Of a DNA stretch of 64,000 bases, positions 49,821 to 57,950 are shown piece by piece. Under the pieces are notes generated by a model. The model made no database searches, had not been told where the DNA came from, and saw only the letters and a list, made by a program, of their open reading frames with translations. Every line of letters starts with the position of its first letter. Position 1 is the stretch's first letter. Position numbers and translations under genes: made by a program. This DNA is from a virus: positions 16,545-80,544 of the IMG/VR virus record IMGVR_UViG_3300025065_000001; one strand, 5' to 3'.

Positions 49821-50921
49821 TTATTGTGCTGCGATTTGGCCTTGTGCCGGACCAATCAGTTTGAATTCCAAGGTACCCCACTTGTAAGTGATACCTTTAG
49901 GAGCAACCGGTTGGTTAGACACTTCAACAATCACTTTCTGACCTAATAAACCAGCTTGCTTACACGCATTGTGGAAGTTCTGCCAGTTCTGCCATCCCGT
50001 CTTAGCCGTAGTATGACCAATCATAATACCTGCTTGGGCAATTACCGTGCCTTGTTGGTCAGCAATGTCGTTGATTAAACGCATTGGTAACTGAACACTT
50101 GGGAACGGTACGTTAGGTTTTTTCGGGTCTGTGGTGGTGTGGTAGGCTGTCATTACCGCATTCGCCCAAGGTTGACCATCTGAACCAATCAAACCATCGT
50201 ATGTGTGGACATAGTTGGTTTGATCACCTGTAGCCCCTGCTACGGTCCAGCGAACCATTTGGCACAACATATAGCCCACGTTCTCAGTCATATCAATCTC
50301 AACCTGGAAGGGGTTAAGAAGTGTTGACGGAGCACTACCTAAAACCATACCGTGGTAGCTTGGCTTCAGCCAATCTTGAACCAACAGGTCAGAGTTAGAC
50401 ATGGTATCCATCGACATTTCGCGCTGACCAATAAACTTAGCCAACTCTGGCGGTAAGTTCGCTGGTAGGTCCATGCCGGTGTTTCCAACTGGGTTCACAG
50501 CCATAGGCGTTTGCTGAACCTGAGCCGTTTGCTGAGCTTGAGCCGTTTGCTGCGATTGCTGGGCTTGCGCTGCTTGTTGTGCTTGTAACTGTTGTTGTAA
50601 GTGCTGTGGAATAGCACTTGTTTGCTGCGTATTAACCGGCGTGGTATTAGCTTGCTGGTTAACAACTTGGGGGTTAGCTTGGTTCGTGGTTTGTTGTGGT
50701 GTGGCTTCCGCAGTCTGAGTATAAGTCTCAGTCTGGTTAACAACCTGAGGGTTAGCTTGAGCCTGTGTAGCTTGCTGCTGCGTAGTCTCGGCTTGAGCGG
50801 TGTTAGCTTGCTGGTAGTCTTGACCTACGGCTTGCTGGGTAACTTGAGTTTCTTGCTGAGTAGTAGCGGCTTGAGCTGCGTTATTTTGAGCAGCGGCGAT
50901 CATTTGTTCGATATTGTTCAT
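49821..50921 (-). CDS. Q/N/T/A-rich low-complexity replication-region protein
   Basis: A 366-residue protein. Residues 1 to about 160 are almost entirely Q, A, T, N, V and P, with QANPQVVNQ occurring twice and runs such as QQQLQAQQAAQAQQ, a prion-like disordered region. Residues about 160-366 look folded and beta-rich (GYMLCQMVRWTVAGAT, GTVIAQAGIMIGHT). Between helicase and exonuclease genes, with its own terminator, it may be the single-strand DNA-binding or scaffold protein, but I see no OB-fold proof. ATG 50921 has a perfect box. Confidence 0.65.
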   Translation of the reverse strand: MNNIEQMIAAAQNNAAQAATTQQETQVTQQAVGQDYQQANTAQAETTQQQATQAQANPQVVNQTETYTQTAEATPQQTTNQANPQVVNQQANTTPVNTQQTSAIPQHLQQQLQAQQAAQAQQSQQTAQAQQTAQVQQTPMAVNPVGNTGMDLPANLPPELAKFIGQREMSMDTMSNSDLLVQDWLKPSYHGMVLGSAPSTLLNPFQVEIDMTENVGYMLCQMVRWTVAGATGDQTNYVHTYDGLIGSDGQPWANAVMTAYHTTTDPKKPNVPFPSVQLPMRLINDIADQQGTVIAQAGIMIGHTTAKTGWQNWQNFHNACKQAGLLGQKVIVEVSNQPVAPKGITYKWGTLEFKLIGPAQGQIAAQ

Positions 50922-51054
50922 CGTCAATTTCCTGATTGTAGATTAATTACATTTTGATTAATTACTGTTTGTGCGGCTTTCGCCCTTCGCTTTTCTCCGA
51001 AGTCCAGCTATAGCGCAGTTTAATGCGGTATAGATGGTAACCTTAGCTTATTAA

Positions 51055-51324
51055 TTAACCTTCGTCAACTAATGTTGCTAATTCTTTTTCAGCGTCGTCT
51101 AAGACCATTCTTATTGTCGCTAAATTATTCTTTGCTTCTGCAAGGAACGTTGCTAATTCCTCACCTTCAAGAGTTTGAAGCGTGTTTTGCATTTTTAGTA
51201 TCCCATACTCCATTAGATGCTCTGCTTTGTCCGAAGGGTTTTTCATCGACTTAGATAAAAAATCTAACTGGGACTTCAGAAGCGTGGGAAGTAACATAAC
51301 CTCAGTCGGCTTAAACTTCGGCAT
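51055..51324 (-). CDS. Unknown small helical protein
   Basis: An 89-residue helical protein (MPKFKPTEVMLLPTLLKSQ... AEKELATLVDEG). ATG 51324 follows GGAG in the end of a tiny upstream frame; longer in-frame starts lack a ribosome site. Function unknown. Confidence 0.58.
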   Translation of the reverse strand: MPKFKPTEVMLLPTLLKSQLDFLSKSMKNPSDKAEHLMEYGILKMQNTLQTLEGEELATFLAEAKNNLATIRMVLDDAEKELATLVDEG

Positions 51325-51406
51325 TTTTATTCTCCATAACGGTTTGATGGAATGCGTCTGTATACAGCGCGAGTTGTACAGCGAGTGCAACTTTTGTCTT
51401 TTTCAT
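51311..51406 (-). CDS. Tiny ORF (31 aa), possible leader peptide
   Basis: MKKTKVALAVQLALYTDAFH and 11 more residues, starting at ATG 51406 with AAGGA just upstream. It overlaps the following gene and carries its GGAG, so it may act for coupling rather than as a product. Confidence 0.4.
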   Translation of the reverse strand: MKKTKVALAVQLALYTDAFHQTVMENKNAEV

Positions 51407-51414
51407 AATGGTCC

Positions 51415-52893
51415 TTAAGCGGCTTGCATTATTGGGGTTACAAGGTCAACCGTTACACCTTCTTCAACTTGTGTACGGTCATTCGATTTATTCAGCAGTT
51501 TCTTAGCTACGTGAAGCTCTAGGCCACCACGATAGACAAGCAAGGTAATTCGCACGGCTTTCTCTCGAACACCCCGAAGCGCTCTTCGATAGTTCTGGAT
51601 GAATGTCGTGTCTTGCCAGTCGAAAGAGGTAAATATCATGTGGTCTACATGACCCCAGTTAAAACCAACACCAGCTACTTCAGGGCTACAAATCAACACA
51701 TCAATTTCACCTTGGCGAAACTTGTGGTCTATTTCTCCGCGTCGGCTGGTTATGCTGCCGTTTATATACTCAGCACGTAGCCCCATTTTTTCGCATATCT
51801 TCTTATAGCGTGCATGGGCCGCAACAACCGTTTCGAAGATAATCAAAGGTTCTTCGTTGAACTTGTGCGTCTCAAGGTGCTGCATAAGGTGTGCGTCTTT
51901 ACCATCAGAGTCGTTATGCTTTAAACCGTACTCCTCAGGGCATTGCATGATCTTAAAGCATCGCTGCAGCGTTACCGCTTCGTTCTCAGCTTCTAAGAAA
52001 TCATCTTCTAGTTCAGTAATACCTTTTTGCTTAATGTCATTGAACGCTTTTGCCTGAGACGGTGACATAGTGCACATTTCGGCAACGATGATTTTCTTTT
52101 CCTTGCCGTAAGCTTGCTCATATGTAACCCGACGACTGTGCTTATCGATAAGCGCTTGCAACCTGTCATGATTCTTCCACATGAAAGGCTTTCCATACTC
52201 ATCCAACATGGCGTGCCACATCATGAAGTTGTTGTACGTTGGATAGTACAGGGGATTAATTAACTTCAAACCTGGATACGCTGAGCACAACCGGCCATTG
52301 ATAAAGGTTCCCGTCATGATCAACAAGTCACCCCCGCGCTTCATGTACTGGTACATTTTGTGGGTGCGCTGGGGACCAATGAACGTATTGGGTTTTCTGT
52401 AATGAGGTTCGCCATGGGTGCTAAAGCCCAAGTGCCACTCATCACCACATAGGTGATAGGTGTCAGGGTATCGTTCAACAATCTCCTTGTGATTGTTAGC
52501 AAAGGCATCGAACCCCATCATAAATACTTTGGTTTCTTTGTTCGCGAACTGTTTAGCGCGTTGAGCTGGCGTACCATCTATCACCATAATTTGGTGAGGC
52601 TCTAAGTCTGACCACAACAATAATTCATGGTAGTTCTTTACGAGCAGAGATTTAGGCATCGTCCAAATAACGCGGCCATCTTTAGAGTGATGGTAAACCC
52701 AGAGGCAACCGGCCGGAGTTTTACCGGTACCGGCCTCGGATAAGTCCATAGAACGAGAGTTCGCCAGTGAAAAACCTAAATGCTCGATTTGATAGGGGCG
52801 CAATGACAGTGAATCTCTTCTGTCATACACATCATTCATATCGAACCAGATTTCGTTAGCTGGCTGCTTTGGTATCTTTTGAATGCTGGTCAT
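51415..52893 (-). CDS. SNF2/DEAD-like helicase
   Basis: A 492-residue superfamily 2 helicase: LRPYQIEHLGFSLA (Q-like), LSEAGTGKTPAG (Walker A), CGDEWHLG (DExx), LIMTGTFING (motif III), ICSPEVAGVGFNWG (motif V) and FIQNYRRALRG (motif VI). It may remodel replication or recombination structures. The start overlaps the end of the HTH gene upstream by 38 bases. Confidence 0.88.
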   Translation of the reverse strand: MTSIQKIPKQPANEIWFDMNDVYDRRDSLSLRPYQIEHLGFSLANSRSMDLSEAGTGKTPAGCLWVYHHSKDGRVIWTMPKSLLVKNYHELLLWSDLEPHQIMVIDGTPAQRAKQFANKETKVFMMGFDAFANNHKEIVERYPDTYHLCGDEWHLGFSTHGEPHYRKPNTFIGPQRTHKMYQYMKRGGDLLIMTGTFINGRLCSAYPGLKLINPLYYPTYNNFMMWHAMLDEYGKPFMWKNHDRLQALIDKHSRRVTYEQAYGKEKKIIVAEMCTMSPSQAKAFNDIKQKGITELEDDFLEAENEAVTLQRCFKIMQCPEEYGLKHNDSDGKDAHLMQHLETHKFNEEPLIIFETVVAAHARYKKICEKMGLRAEYINGSITSRRGEIDHKFRQGEIDVLICSPEVAGVGFNWGHVDHMIFTSFDWQDTTFIQNYRRALRGVREKAVRITLLVYRGGLELHVAKKLLNKSNDRTQVEEGVTVDLVTPIMQAA

Positions 52894-53197
52894 AATGGTT
52901 AGTTAATTTCATCAAATTAAGTAAATTAGTCGTGGCCTGTTGACTGGCCCCCTTCTCAAGTAACGTTACAATTTCTTGTAAATCGTTTCTCAGGTCTGGG
53001 AACACTCTCTCGATTGGGAACTCAGATTGAAGAAGTATCTCGAGTAAAAATTCCATTGGGACCTCTTTAGTCCCAGAAAGAGCTAAAGAAACTTTGGCTT
53101 GATTGCTACCTAGCGAGTCAGCAAGATCTTTCTGTTTGAGGCCTTTTTCTCGTATCGCATTCTTCAAAAGCGCGAGTCTTTCTGAAAATTTCAACAT
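52856..53197 (-). CDS. HTH (XRE/Cro-like) regulator
   Basis: A 113-residue protein with a helix-turn-helix near residues 18-40 (GLKQKDLADSLGSNQAKVSLALSG) and a C-terminal helical tail. ATG 53197 lacks a good ribosome site; a detached box (AATTGACGAT, 53215-53224) is 17 bases upstream. It may be an early gene regulator similar to Cro or CII. Target sites are unknown. Confidence 0.72.
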   Translation of the reverse strand: MLKFSERLALLKNAIREKGLKQKDLADSLGSNQAKVSLALSGTKEVPMEFLLEILLQSEFPIERVFPDLRNDLQEIVTLLEKGASQQATTNLLNLMKLTNHYDQHSKDTKAAS

Positions 53198-53227
53198 GGC
53201 TATCGTGTCTCTTATCGTCAATTATTC

Positions 53228-53920
53228 TTATGCTACTTTGTCAAACGAACGGGTACCTTTGCAGTACTCGGATAATACGTAACTTCCCAAGTGTTCTAGG
53301 GGCAAGCTGATTAAATCTCTTAGTGGTATAAGTTTACTAAGATTCGTTTCTAAACGCTGAACGTGCTTTGGAAGCACAATTGAAGAGTCACCACAAAAGA
53401 TAACCGTTCTTGGAGACGTCTTTGCAGCCGTAGCCAGCTTTATCACGGATTCGTTGTCTGTGTTCTTTAAATCAACAAACACCATTGGGTGAATGTTTGT
53501 TTTATCAATATGTTTGATAGCGTGGTTCATGCCCACAACGAACAAAGGCTTTACCCACGTATGAAGTGGAGAGTTCAACCGTTCTAAACACGCAAGCCAT
53601 ACCGCAGCATCTGGAAGTTGTTCTTCGTCTAGGAAGTAAGTTTTTCCATTAGGTATTGGTAACATAGCTTGAACGAGCGGGTCGGCTATAAGGTTGTTGA
53701 ACTTACTTAAGTGGACCTTACTTAGCTTACGTGTAGCTAAATTCACATTGATATTATGTGAGCACTGGTTTCTCAGTGGTTTAACCGTAAGATTTGATTT
53801 GGTGCTTAGGCCTATAAAGTTCCAGCCATAGGGACAAGTATCTTGGTAGATATAGCTAACACCCTCGTCCTCGTGAATACCATAGTGCCCAAGGGGGGTG
53901 GGTTTTTTTTGCTGTTGCAT
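53228..53920 (-). CDS. Unknown early-region protein
   Basis: A 230-residue protein. The C-terminal half alternates strands and helices (HPMVFVDLKNTDNESVIKL, RTVIFCGDSSIVLPKHV), as in a Rossmann-like or ATPase-related fold, but no P-loop is present. ATG 53920 has a perfect box. Function unknown. Confidence 0.55.
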   Translation of the reverse strand: MQQQKKPTPLGHYGIHEDEGVSYIYQDTCPYGWNFIGLSTKSNLTVKPLRNQCSHNINVNLATRKLSKVHLSKFNNLIADPLVQAMLPIPNGKTYFLDEEQLPDAAVWLACLERLNSPLHTWVKPLFVVGMNHAIKHIDKTNIHPMVFVDLKNTDNESVIKLATAAKTSPRTVIFCGDSSIVLPKHVQRLETNLSKLIPLRDLISLPLEHLGSYVLSEYCKGTRSFDKVA

Positions 53921-53946
53921 CGTCAATTTCCTGATTGTCTGAGTAA

Positions 53947-54225
53947 TTAAAAATTAGATTTGATAATATTTATTACCCTAGTGTTAAAGAATTCTGCCAG
54001 ATTTTGTAAGTCTGTCAAAGTTATTTCTTTGGTCCCCCGTCTTAAGCGACTGAAACTACTTTCAGCCATTCCGAGTTTCTTCCTTAACGCCTCACCATCA
54101 TCATCAAACGTAAACGTGGTGTGGAAGTCTATTCGCATCCCAATAGCCTTGTGCAGGGGGGATACAACCTCAAGTTGGAGCGATACCTGCTCCAACTTGG
54201 GTTGGTTTTTAGTGTTTAACGACAT
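53947..54225 (-). CDS. Small HTH protein
   Basis: A 92-residue protein; residues about 45-90 have a helix-turn-helix (ALRKKLGMAESSFSRLRRGT) and a following helix (TLTDLQNLAEFF). It resembles XRE-type regulators. It overlaps the upstream gene by 17 bases. Could be a second early regulator. Confidence 0.65.
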   Translation of the reverse strand: MSLNTKNQPKLEQVSLQLEVVSPLHKAIGMRIDFHTTFTFDDDGEALRKKLGMAESSFSRLRRGTKEITLTDLQNLAEFFNTRVINIIKSNF

Positions 54226-54478
54226 TAGAAAGATTCGGGACGTCTAATCCCGTTTGCTGATAACGCGTTAAACGGTCTTGCATGGCCTCAATTTCACTCA
54301 CTAAGGAGTCGGGATAAGGTTGCTTAATCCCGAGCGTATCGGCCATTTTGTTAGCGGACTCAATATCCTTCAACAAAGCTTTAAAGTTAGCACTCGAACC
54401 TAGGTTACGAAGCTGGGACAACTCAGCTTGCACTTTCTTTAGCTTTACAAAGTAATCCGCTTGTAAGTTTTGTGGCAT
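54209..54478 (-). CDS. Unknown coiled-coil protein
   Basis: An 89-residue helical protein (YFVKLKKVQAELSQLRNL, ESANKMADTLGI). ATG 54478 has GGAGG 11 bases upstream; TTG 54502, overlapping the upstream TGA, is an alternative start. Function unknown. Confidence 0.52.
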   Translation of the reverse strand: MPQNLQADYFVKLKKVQAELSQLRNLGSSANFKALLKDIESANKMADTLGIKQPYPDSLVSEIEAMQDRLTRYQQTGLDVPNLSNVVKH

Positions 54479-54498
54479 ATTGTTTAGGTCCTCCAAAG

Positions 54499-55134
54499 TC
54501 AATAAAGCGCTAGGATAGTTTTTAAATCGTGGTGTCTTGCCTGAACTCTCGTTCCTGTTACCGCTTCAAAATGGTTTAAGGGTAAACGGTACTTCCTAGC
54601 AAAGTACTGGCAATATTCACTACGCTTAACAAGATACTTTTGGTAACGGTCACCTTTAATCTCTTCATGCCTACGCTCTCCATAGACACTTTCAAAGTAA
54701 CTATAAACGTGTGCCGGAAGATGCCAATATCGTGAGGGGTAGTGAAACATAGGGTTCGCCCAATTCAGCGTTTCACTATCCATCGTCTTTTGTTTTCCTG
54801 GGGGCCAGAGCGGATAAGTTATCAATAAGTAATCAGGATAAAGTAAACACCACATCATTTTACTTACCTGAATATTTATCTTTTGGCCTTTCACATCGAT
54901 AATTAGACGAGACTTTTCAAGCCTCGTCTCTAGGTTCCCCCAAGTCTTCACATGCCAGAAGTCTTCTCGCGCTAACTTCAGTTCCTCATCCCAGTCTAAA
55001 TCTGGGAACTTATTTTCAACATACGCTTTCAGCTTTTTGTAAATAAGGTGAACGAAAGGCGCATCGAAAGACTTATCCCAATAGAACAAGCTACGCTGTA
55101 ATCGAAAAACATTATCACGACGTAGCTGGGCCAT
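54499..55134 (-). CDS. Unknown protein next to ligase
   Basis: A 211-residue protein rich in aromatic residues and histidine (FWHVKTWGNLETRLEK, FHYPSRYWHLPAHVYSYFE). Its start overlaps the ligase stop (TAATG). Function unknown; a DNA-processing role is only suggested by position. Confidence 0.55.
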   Translation of the reverse strand: MAQLRRDNVFRLQRSLFYWDKSFDAPFVHLIYKKLKAYVENKFPDLDWDEELKLAREDFWHVKTWGNLETRLEKSRLIIDVKGQKINIQVSKMMWCLLYPDYLLITYPLWPPGKQKTMDSETLNWANPMFHYPSRYWHLPAHVYSYFESVYGERRHEEIKGDRYQKYLVKRSEYCQYFARKYRLPLNHFEAVTGTRVQARHHDLKTILALY

Positions 55135-56309
55135 TACAGGTCCTCACGAATACGAGAATTAGTGATATGGCAGGGCTTACCTTCTTTAGTGTATCCATAT
55201 GAGAACACGGTGAGTTTCTTGCCGATATTCTTATGCCCGTTCATAGCATGATCGTGTTTCTCATTCGCATCACCTGGCGCCGTAACATCAAAGGTCTTGC
55301 CATCTGCCGTTTGACAGACATATATACCTACCTCGGTACCTAGGCGCTTATTAGGCTTACCTTTGCGAATCCCGATAATCTCAAACTCCGCGTCTTCTTC
55401 GTCCTTACGCTTCATCAAAGATGCGCTGCGTTTATCCGTTTCGTAAGGGGCATCCCCTTGGCGAACCATCGTACCTTCATAACCGTTAGAGGTCCAAGAA
55501 GCATGGTAGTTGTCGATACCCGCCTGATCATTAACTTTGTAACAGGCCGTTAAACACAGGGTGGGGTAGGAGCTTTCAGTTATACGAGAGTCCAAGTAAT
55601 CAAATCTATCAGCGTAAGGAAGATCAAGAACAACGTCATAAATATTGTACGACAGGTATTTACTGTCTTCTTGTGGCTTCTTGATGAGGCTAGAAATATT
55701 TTCAAAGGCTTTACCATGGCAGTAAAGCTCACCATCCAAGGTTGTGCCATCCCAAATACCTCTGTCATAAAGAAACTGTAAGCGTTCCATGATGTGAACA
55801 ACCGTGATTGGCTTCCCGCCACGAGAGTAAAGGAACACCTTTTCTTCTTGTATGGTGGCAAGACAGCGGTGGCCATCCATTTTAGGCTGAACAAATATAG
55901 GGAATTCCCAGTCTTTTACTTTATCAATTGGCTGGGCCAACATAGGTTTTACCAAGCCTAAGGCATTGGTGACCGCTGCACCTTCCTCAGGTTGCTCTTC
56001 AACATAGCCTTTATCCAGTTGTTTTTTGACTTTGCTTTGCGCTTCAAACACGGCTTGCATAATTGGCGTGGTTTCATTACTGCGGCCAATGTTCTTGCCT
56101 TCAGTGTAATCCGTTGCGGTTTCAACGCCTTTACCACCTAAGACCTTGCGAGAGGTAACAAGCGTGCTAGCGGTATCGTCGGGGTTAAGCGTAACCTTGA
56201 TATGCCAAGAACCTACTTTTCCGCCCGAATGGACTTTAAATAGTGTTTGTTCAAAGCGAACGTCGGCATCTAAAGAAGTAGTGCTAGAGGTATTAGCAGG
56301 GATATTCAT
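55134..56309 (-). CDS. ATP-dependent DNA ligase with N-terminal WGR-like domain
   Basis: A 391-residue ligase. The catalytic Lys is in VQPKMDGHRC; other blocks are TLDGELY, GYEGTMVR and SLMKRKDEED; an OB-type domain ends the protein. The first 95 residues (SWHIKVTLNPDD, GKNIGRSNETTPIMQAVFEA, KKQLDKGYVEE) resemble a WGR domain, a nucleic-acid-binding module also found in PARPs. It joins nicks in replicating DNA. First gene leftward of the control region; ATG 56309 with a perfect box and a 17-base sRNA match. Confidence 0.88.
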   Translation of the reverse strand: MNIPANTSSTTSLDADVRFEQTLFKVHSGGKVGSWHIKVTLNPDDTASTLVTSRKVLGGKGVETATDYTEGKNIGRSNETTPIMQAVFEAQSKVKKQLDKGYVEEQPEEGAAVTNALGLVKPMLAQPIDKVKDWEFPIFVQPKMDGHRCLATIQEEKVFLYSRGGKPITVVHIMERLQFLYDRGIWDGTTLDGELYCHGKAFENISSLIKKPQEDSKYLSYNIYDVVLDLPYADRFDYLDSRITESSYPTLCLTACYKVNDQAGIDNYHASWTSNGYEGTMVRQGDAPYETDKRSASLMKRKDEEDAEFEIIGIRKGKPNKRLGTEVGIYVCQTADGKTFDVTAPGDANEKHDHAMNGHKNIGKKLTVFSYGYTKEGKPCHITNSRIREDL

Positions 56310-56539
56310 ATCGTCAATTTCCAAATTTTAAAGTTAAGCCAGTAGGCAAAGTTAAAACTACGCTTTCAACTTTTGTATATCAAGTTAAAAACGAAGTCCG
56401 TCTACAAAAACACAATTTATTTGTGTTTTTAATATTTATTAAAAAAATATGCTTTCTTTAATTTATTTAATTGGTTAGAATTTGTTCGTTTTGTTTTGTA
56501 GTAAAAGATTTACATTATGGCCTTGATGGAGTACTCGCC
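56310..56539. promoter_or_regulatory. Divergent control region between ligase and HTH regulator
   Basis: About 230 AT-rich bases between leftward and rightward units. A perfect inverted repeat AAAAACACAA-TTTAT-TTGTGTTTTT lies at 56406-56430 and is a likely operator. AAAGTT and AACTTT face each other at 56348-56373, and AAGTTAAAA recurs. A possible leftward promoter is TTGATA with 17-base spacing to a poor TAGTTT (56355-56383). I could not find a convincing rightward promoter. Confidence 0.55.
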
Positions 56540-56860
56540 GTGTCTAAGAAAATTGACGATAATATAGAACCACCATGGGAGCTAGAGCGCCGTAGGCGAA
56601 TAGCTCGAAAATTTAAAAATATGCGCCAGAATTATCGATTGACGCAAGAAGAACTCGCTATTGCTGCGGACGTTCACAAGAATACTATTTCAAATGCTGA
56701 GCGATACGGCAAAATCTCCACTGAAGAATTCTACAAATATCAACAAATTGCAAAACGCGCTCACATGAAGAAGGGACTCGGTGCGGTAGTGAGTAAAATT
56801 ACCTTATCGGATATCCCATTCTCGGATTTTAAAAGATTCTTAGCGACGTTTTGGGAGTAA
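56540..56860 (+). CDS. HTH regulator, candidate lysogeny repressor
   Basis: A 106-residue protein with a helix-turn-helix at about residues 36-58 (RLTQEELAIAADVHKNTISNA) and a C-terminal helical part. It lacks the peptidase domain of LexA/CI repressors, so RecA-driven self-cleavage is unlikely. I place the start at GTG 56540 with GGAG 8 bases upstream. The box core AAATTGACGATAAT lies within codons 4-8 (14 contiguous bases complementary to the sRNA), so its mRNA may also be a target. It would be transcribed against the long leftward region, as expected for a repressor. Confidence 0.72.
   Translation: MSKKIDDNIEPPWELERRRRIARKFKNMRQNYRLTQEELAIAADVHKNTISNAERYGKISTEEFYKYQQIAKRAHMKKGLGAVVSKITLSDIPFSDFKRFLATFWE
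56550..56560 (+). promoter_or_regulatory. Start-box core inside the repressor coding sequence
   Basis: AAATTGACGAT lies 10-20 bases after the GTG start, within reach of sRNAs that block initiation (up to about codon 5). It encodes K-I-D-D here. The same amino-acid string appears in the long-start readings of several box genes, but in this gene it is real coding sequence. Confidence 0.5.
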
Positions 56861-56863
56861 TTT

Positions 56864-57622
56864 ATGTATCGTCACTTCTTTAAAACTTATGGTTTACGGT
56901 TCGCGCTATTCGTTTCAGCATTGCTAATTTTCACGGCTGTTCTAAACAATTTTCTAGTTGAGGGCAAATGGCAACTAAACTCACTGTCCGATATGCTCAG
57001 CTACTACGCGGTGATGTTTTCATGCGTTATCTTAGCTGGCGTAATGGTTAAGGGTTTCAATAATCGTATCGTTTTGGCTTTGATCATAATTGCTTCAATC
57101 TCTGAACAGGCGATTGCCAGCCTAATGTTTACGCTAAGTCCTACACTCCATACCGCTATTGCCATGATTTATGTGCCAGGTATTCTAACCATGGTGATGT
57201 ACCAGTATCGGGTTAAGTTCCAGTTTTGGGTGGCAAACAGACTCATCAAGTCTGAGCGCTTTCGTGACACCGGCTTTAATTTGCTAGAAAAGACCGAGGA
57301 CACGAATCTAGGTACATGGTTGTGTATGGTGTATAAGCTGTGCTGGTTTATCTGTTTTGCTATTGCGGTTTACTACCACATATTCACGATACATTTTGGT
57401 ATTCATGAAACAGGCCCACTACTTTATGGTTATCGTCTCGTTGATATTGAGTACGCGCTACACTTACCTAGCTTCTATTTTCTGTTTAATATCGTCTTTA
57501 TTACTCAGACTGTTATGTTGCTTATGCTGTTGTTCCACGCAAGTATTCAAGAGTTCTACGTTAAAGATCTTGCTGGGGCTATACCTAAGAAATTGGAAGT
57601 ACTATTTAAAAGAGCGGCTTAG
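56864..57622 (+). CDS. Multi-span membrane protein, possible lysogenic conversion gene
   Basis: A 252-residue protein with about six membrane segments (FALFVSALLIFTAVLNNF, VMFSCVILAGVMV, IVLALIIIASI, LCWFICFAIAVYY, FLFNIVFITQTVMLLMLLF and one more). It lies 3 bases after the HTH regulator and shares its terminator, so it is probably expressed in the lysogen. Superinfection exclusion or host surface change are plausible, not shown. Confidence 0.65.
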   Translation: MYRHFFKTYGLRFALFVSALLIFTAVLNNFLVEGKWQLNSLSDMLSYYAVMFSCVILAGVMVKGFNNRIVLALIIIASISEQAIASLMFTLSPTLHTAIAMIYVPGILTMVMYQYRVKFQFWVANRLIKSERFRDTGFNLLEKTEDTNLGTWLCMVYKLCWFICFAIAVYYHIFTIHFGIHETGPLLYGYRLVDIEYALHLPSFYFLFNIVFITQTVMLLMLLFHASIQEFYVKDLAGAIPKKLEVLFKRAA

Positions 57623-57632
57623 CCGCTCTTTT
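57608..57632. terminator. Bidirectional terminator between convergent units
   Basis: AAGAGCGGC-TTA-GCCGCTCTT forms a 9-bp stem, with T-runs on both strands. The stem overlaps the last codons and stop of the membrane protein gene and ends both the rightward immunity unit and the leftward small-gene unit. Confidence 0.88.
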
Positions 57633-57643
57633 AGTTTCTAGAC

Positions 57644-57796
57644 TTAAAAACCAACCGTAGGCTTTTTAGGCTTGAGTGATTCGGTTTTAGGGTTGTCCGC
57701 TGGCTTAGGGACAACAACGTTGCTATCAACCTCAGCCATAGCCATTGTTGAACCCATACCAAGTACTAGCGCGATTGCAAATCCTAATTTTTTCAT
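57644..57796 (-). CDS. Small secreted peptide (50 aa)
   Basis: A short gene: KKLGFAIALVLGMGSTMAMA is a clear signal peptide with a likely cut after AMA, leaving about 28 residues (EVDSNVVVPKPADNPKTESL and a lysine/proline end). GGAG is 8 bases before ATG 57796. It would be exported to the periplasm. A role in superinfection exclusion or lysogen fitness is possible. No family recognised. Confidence 0.62.
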   Translation of the reverse strand: MKKLGFAIALVLGMGSTMAMAEVDSNVVVPKPADNPKTESLKPKKPTVGF

Positions 57797-57899
57797 TGTG
57801 TTTCTCCATAAGAGGTTTGGTTGTTTTCTATGGAGTCAATTGCAAAGCCTGTGCCCAACCGAAAGACTAGGGGTTTTAGACAGTTTCAGGCTGTAAGAA

Positions 57900-57950
57900 G
57901 TGATATACGAGGCGAAATGTTGCCTAACTGCGGCAACATTTCGATATCAC
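57900..57950 (-). repeat. Long two-part RNA hairpin
   Basis: GTGATAT (57900-57906) pairs with ATATCAC (57944-57950), and CGAAATGTTGCC (57913-57924) with GGCAACATTTCG (57932-57943). A six-base bulge lies on one side and a seven-base loop at the tip. It abuts the stop of the gene at 57950-58789. There is no T-run, so it may protect the 3' end or be a processed structured RNA. Confidence 0.62.

Noticed and set aside
57672-57896. 74-codon plus-strand frame after the membrane protein gene
   Set aside because: It is antisense to the small secreted peptide, which has a clear signal sequence and ribosome site, and it lies after the terminator.
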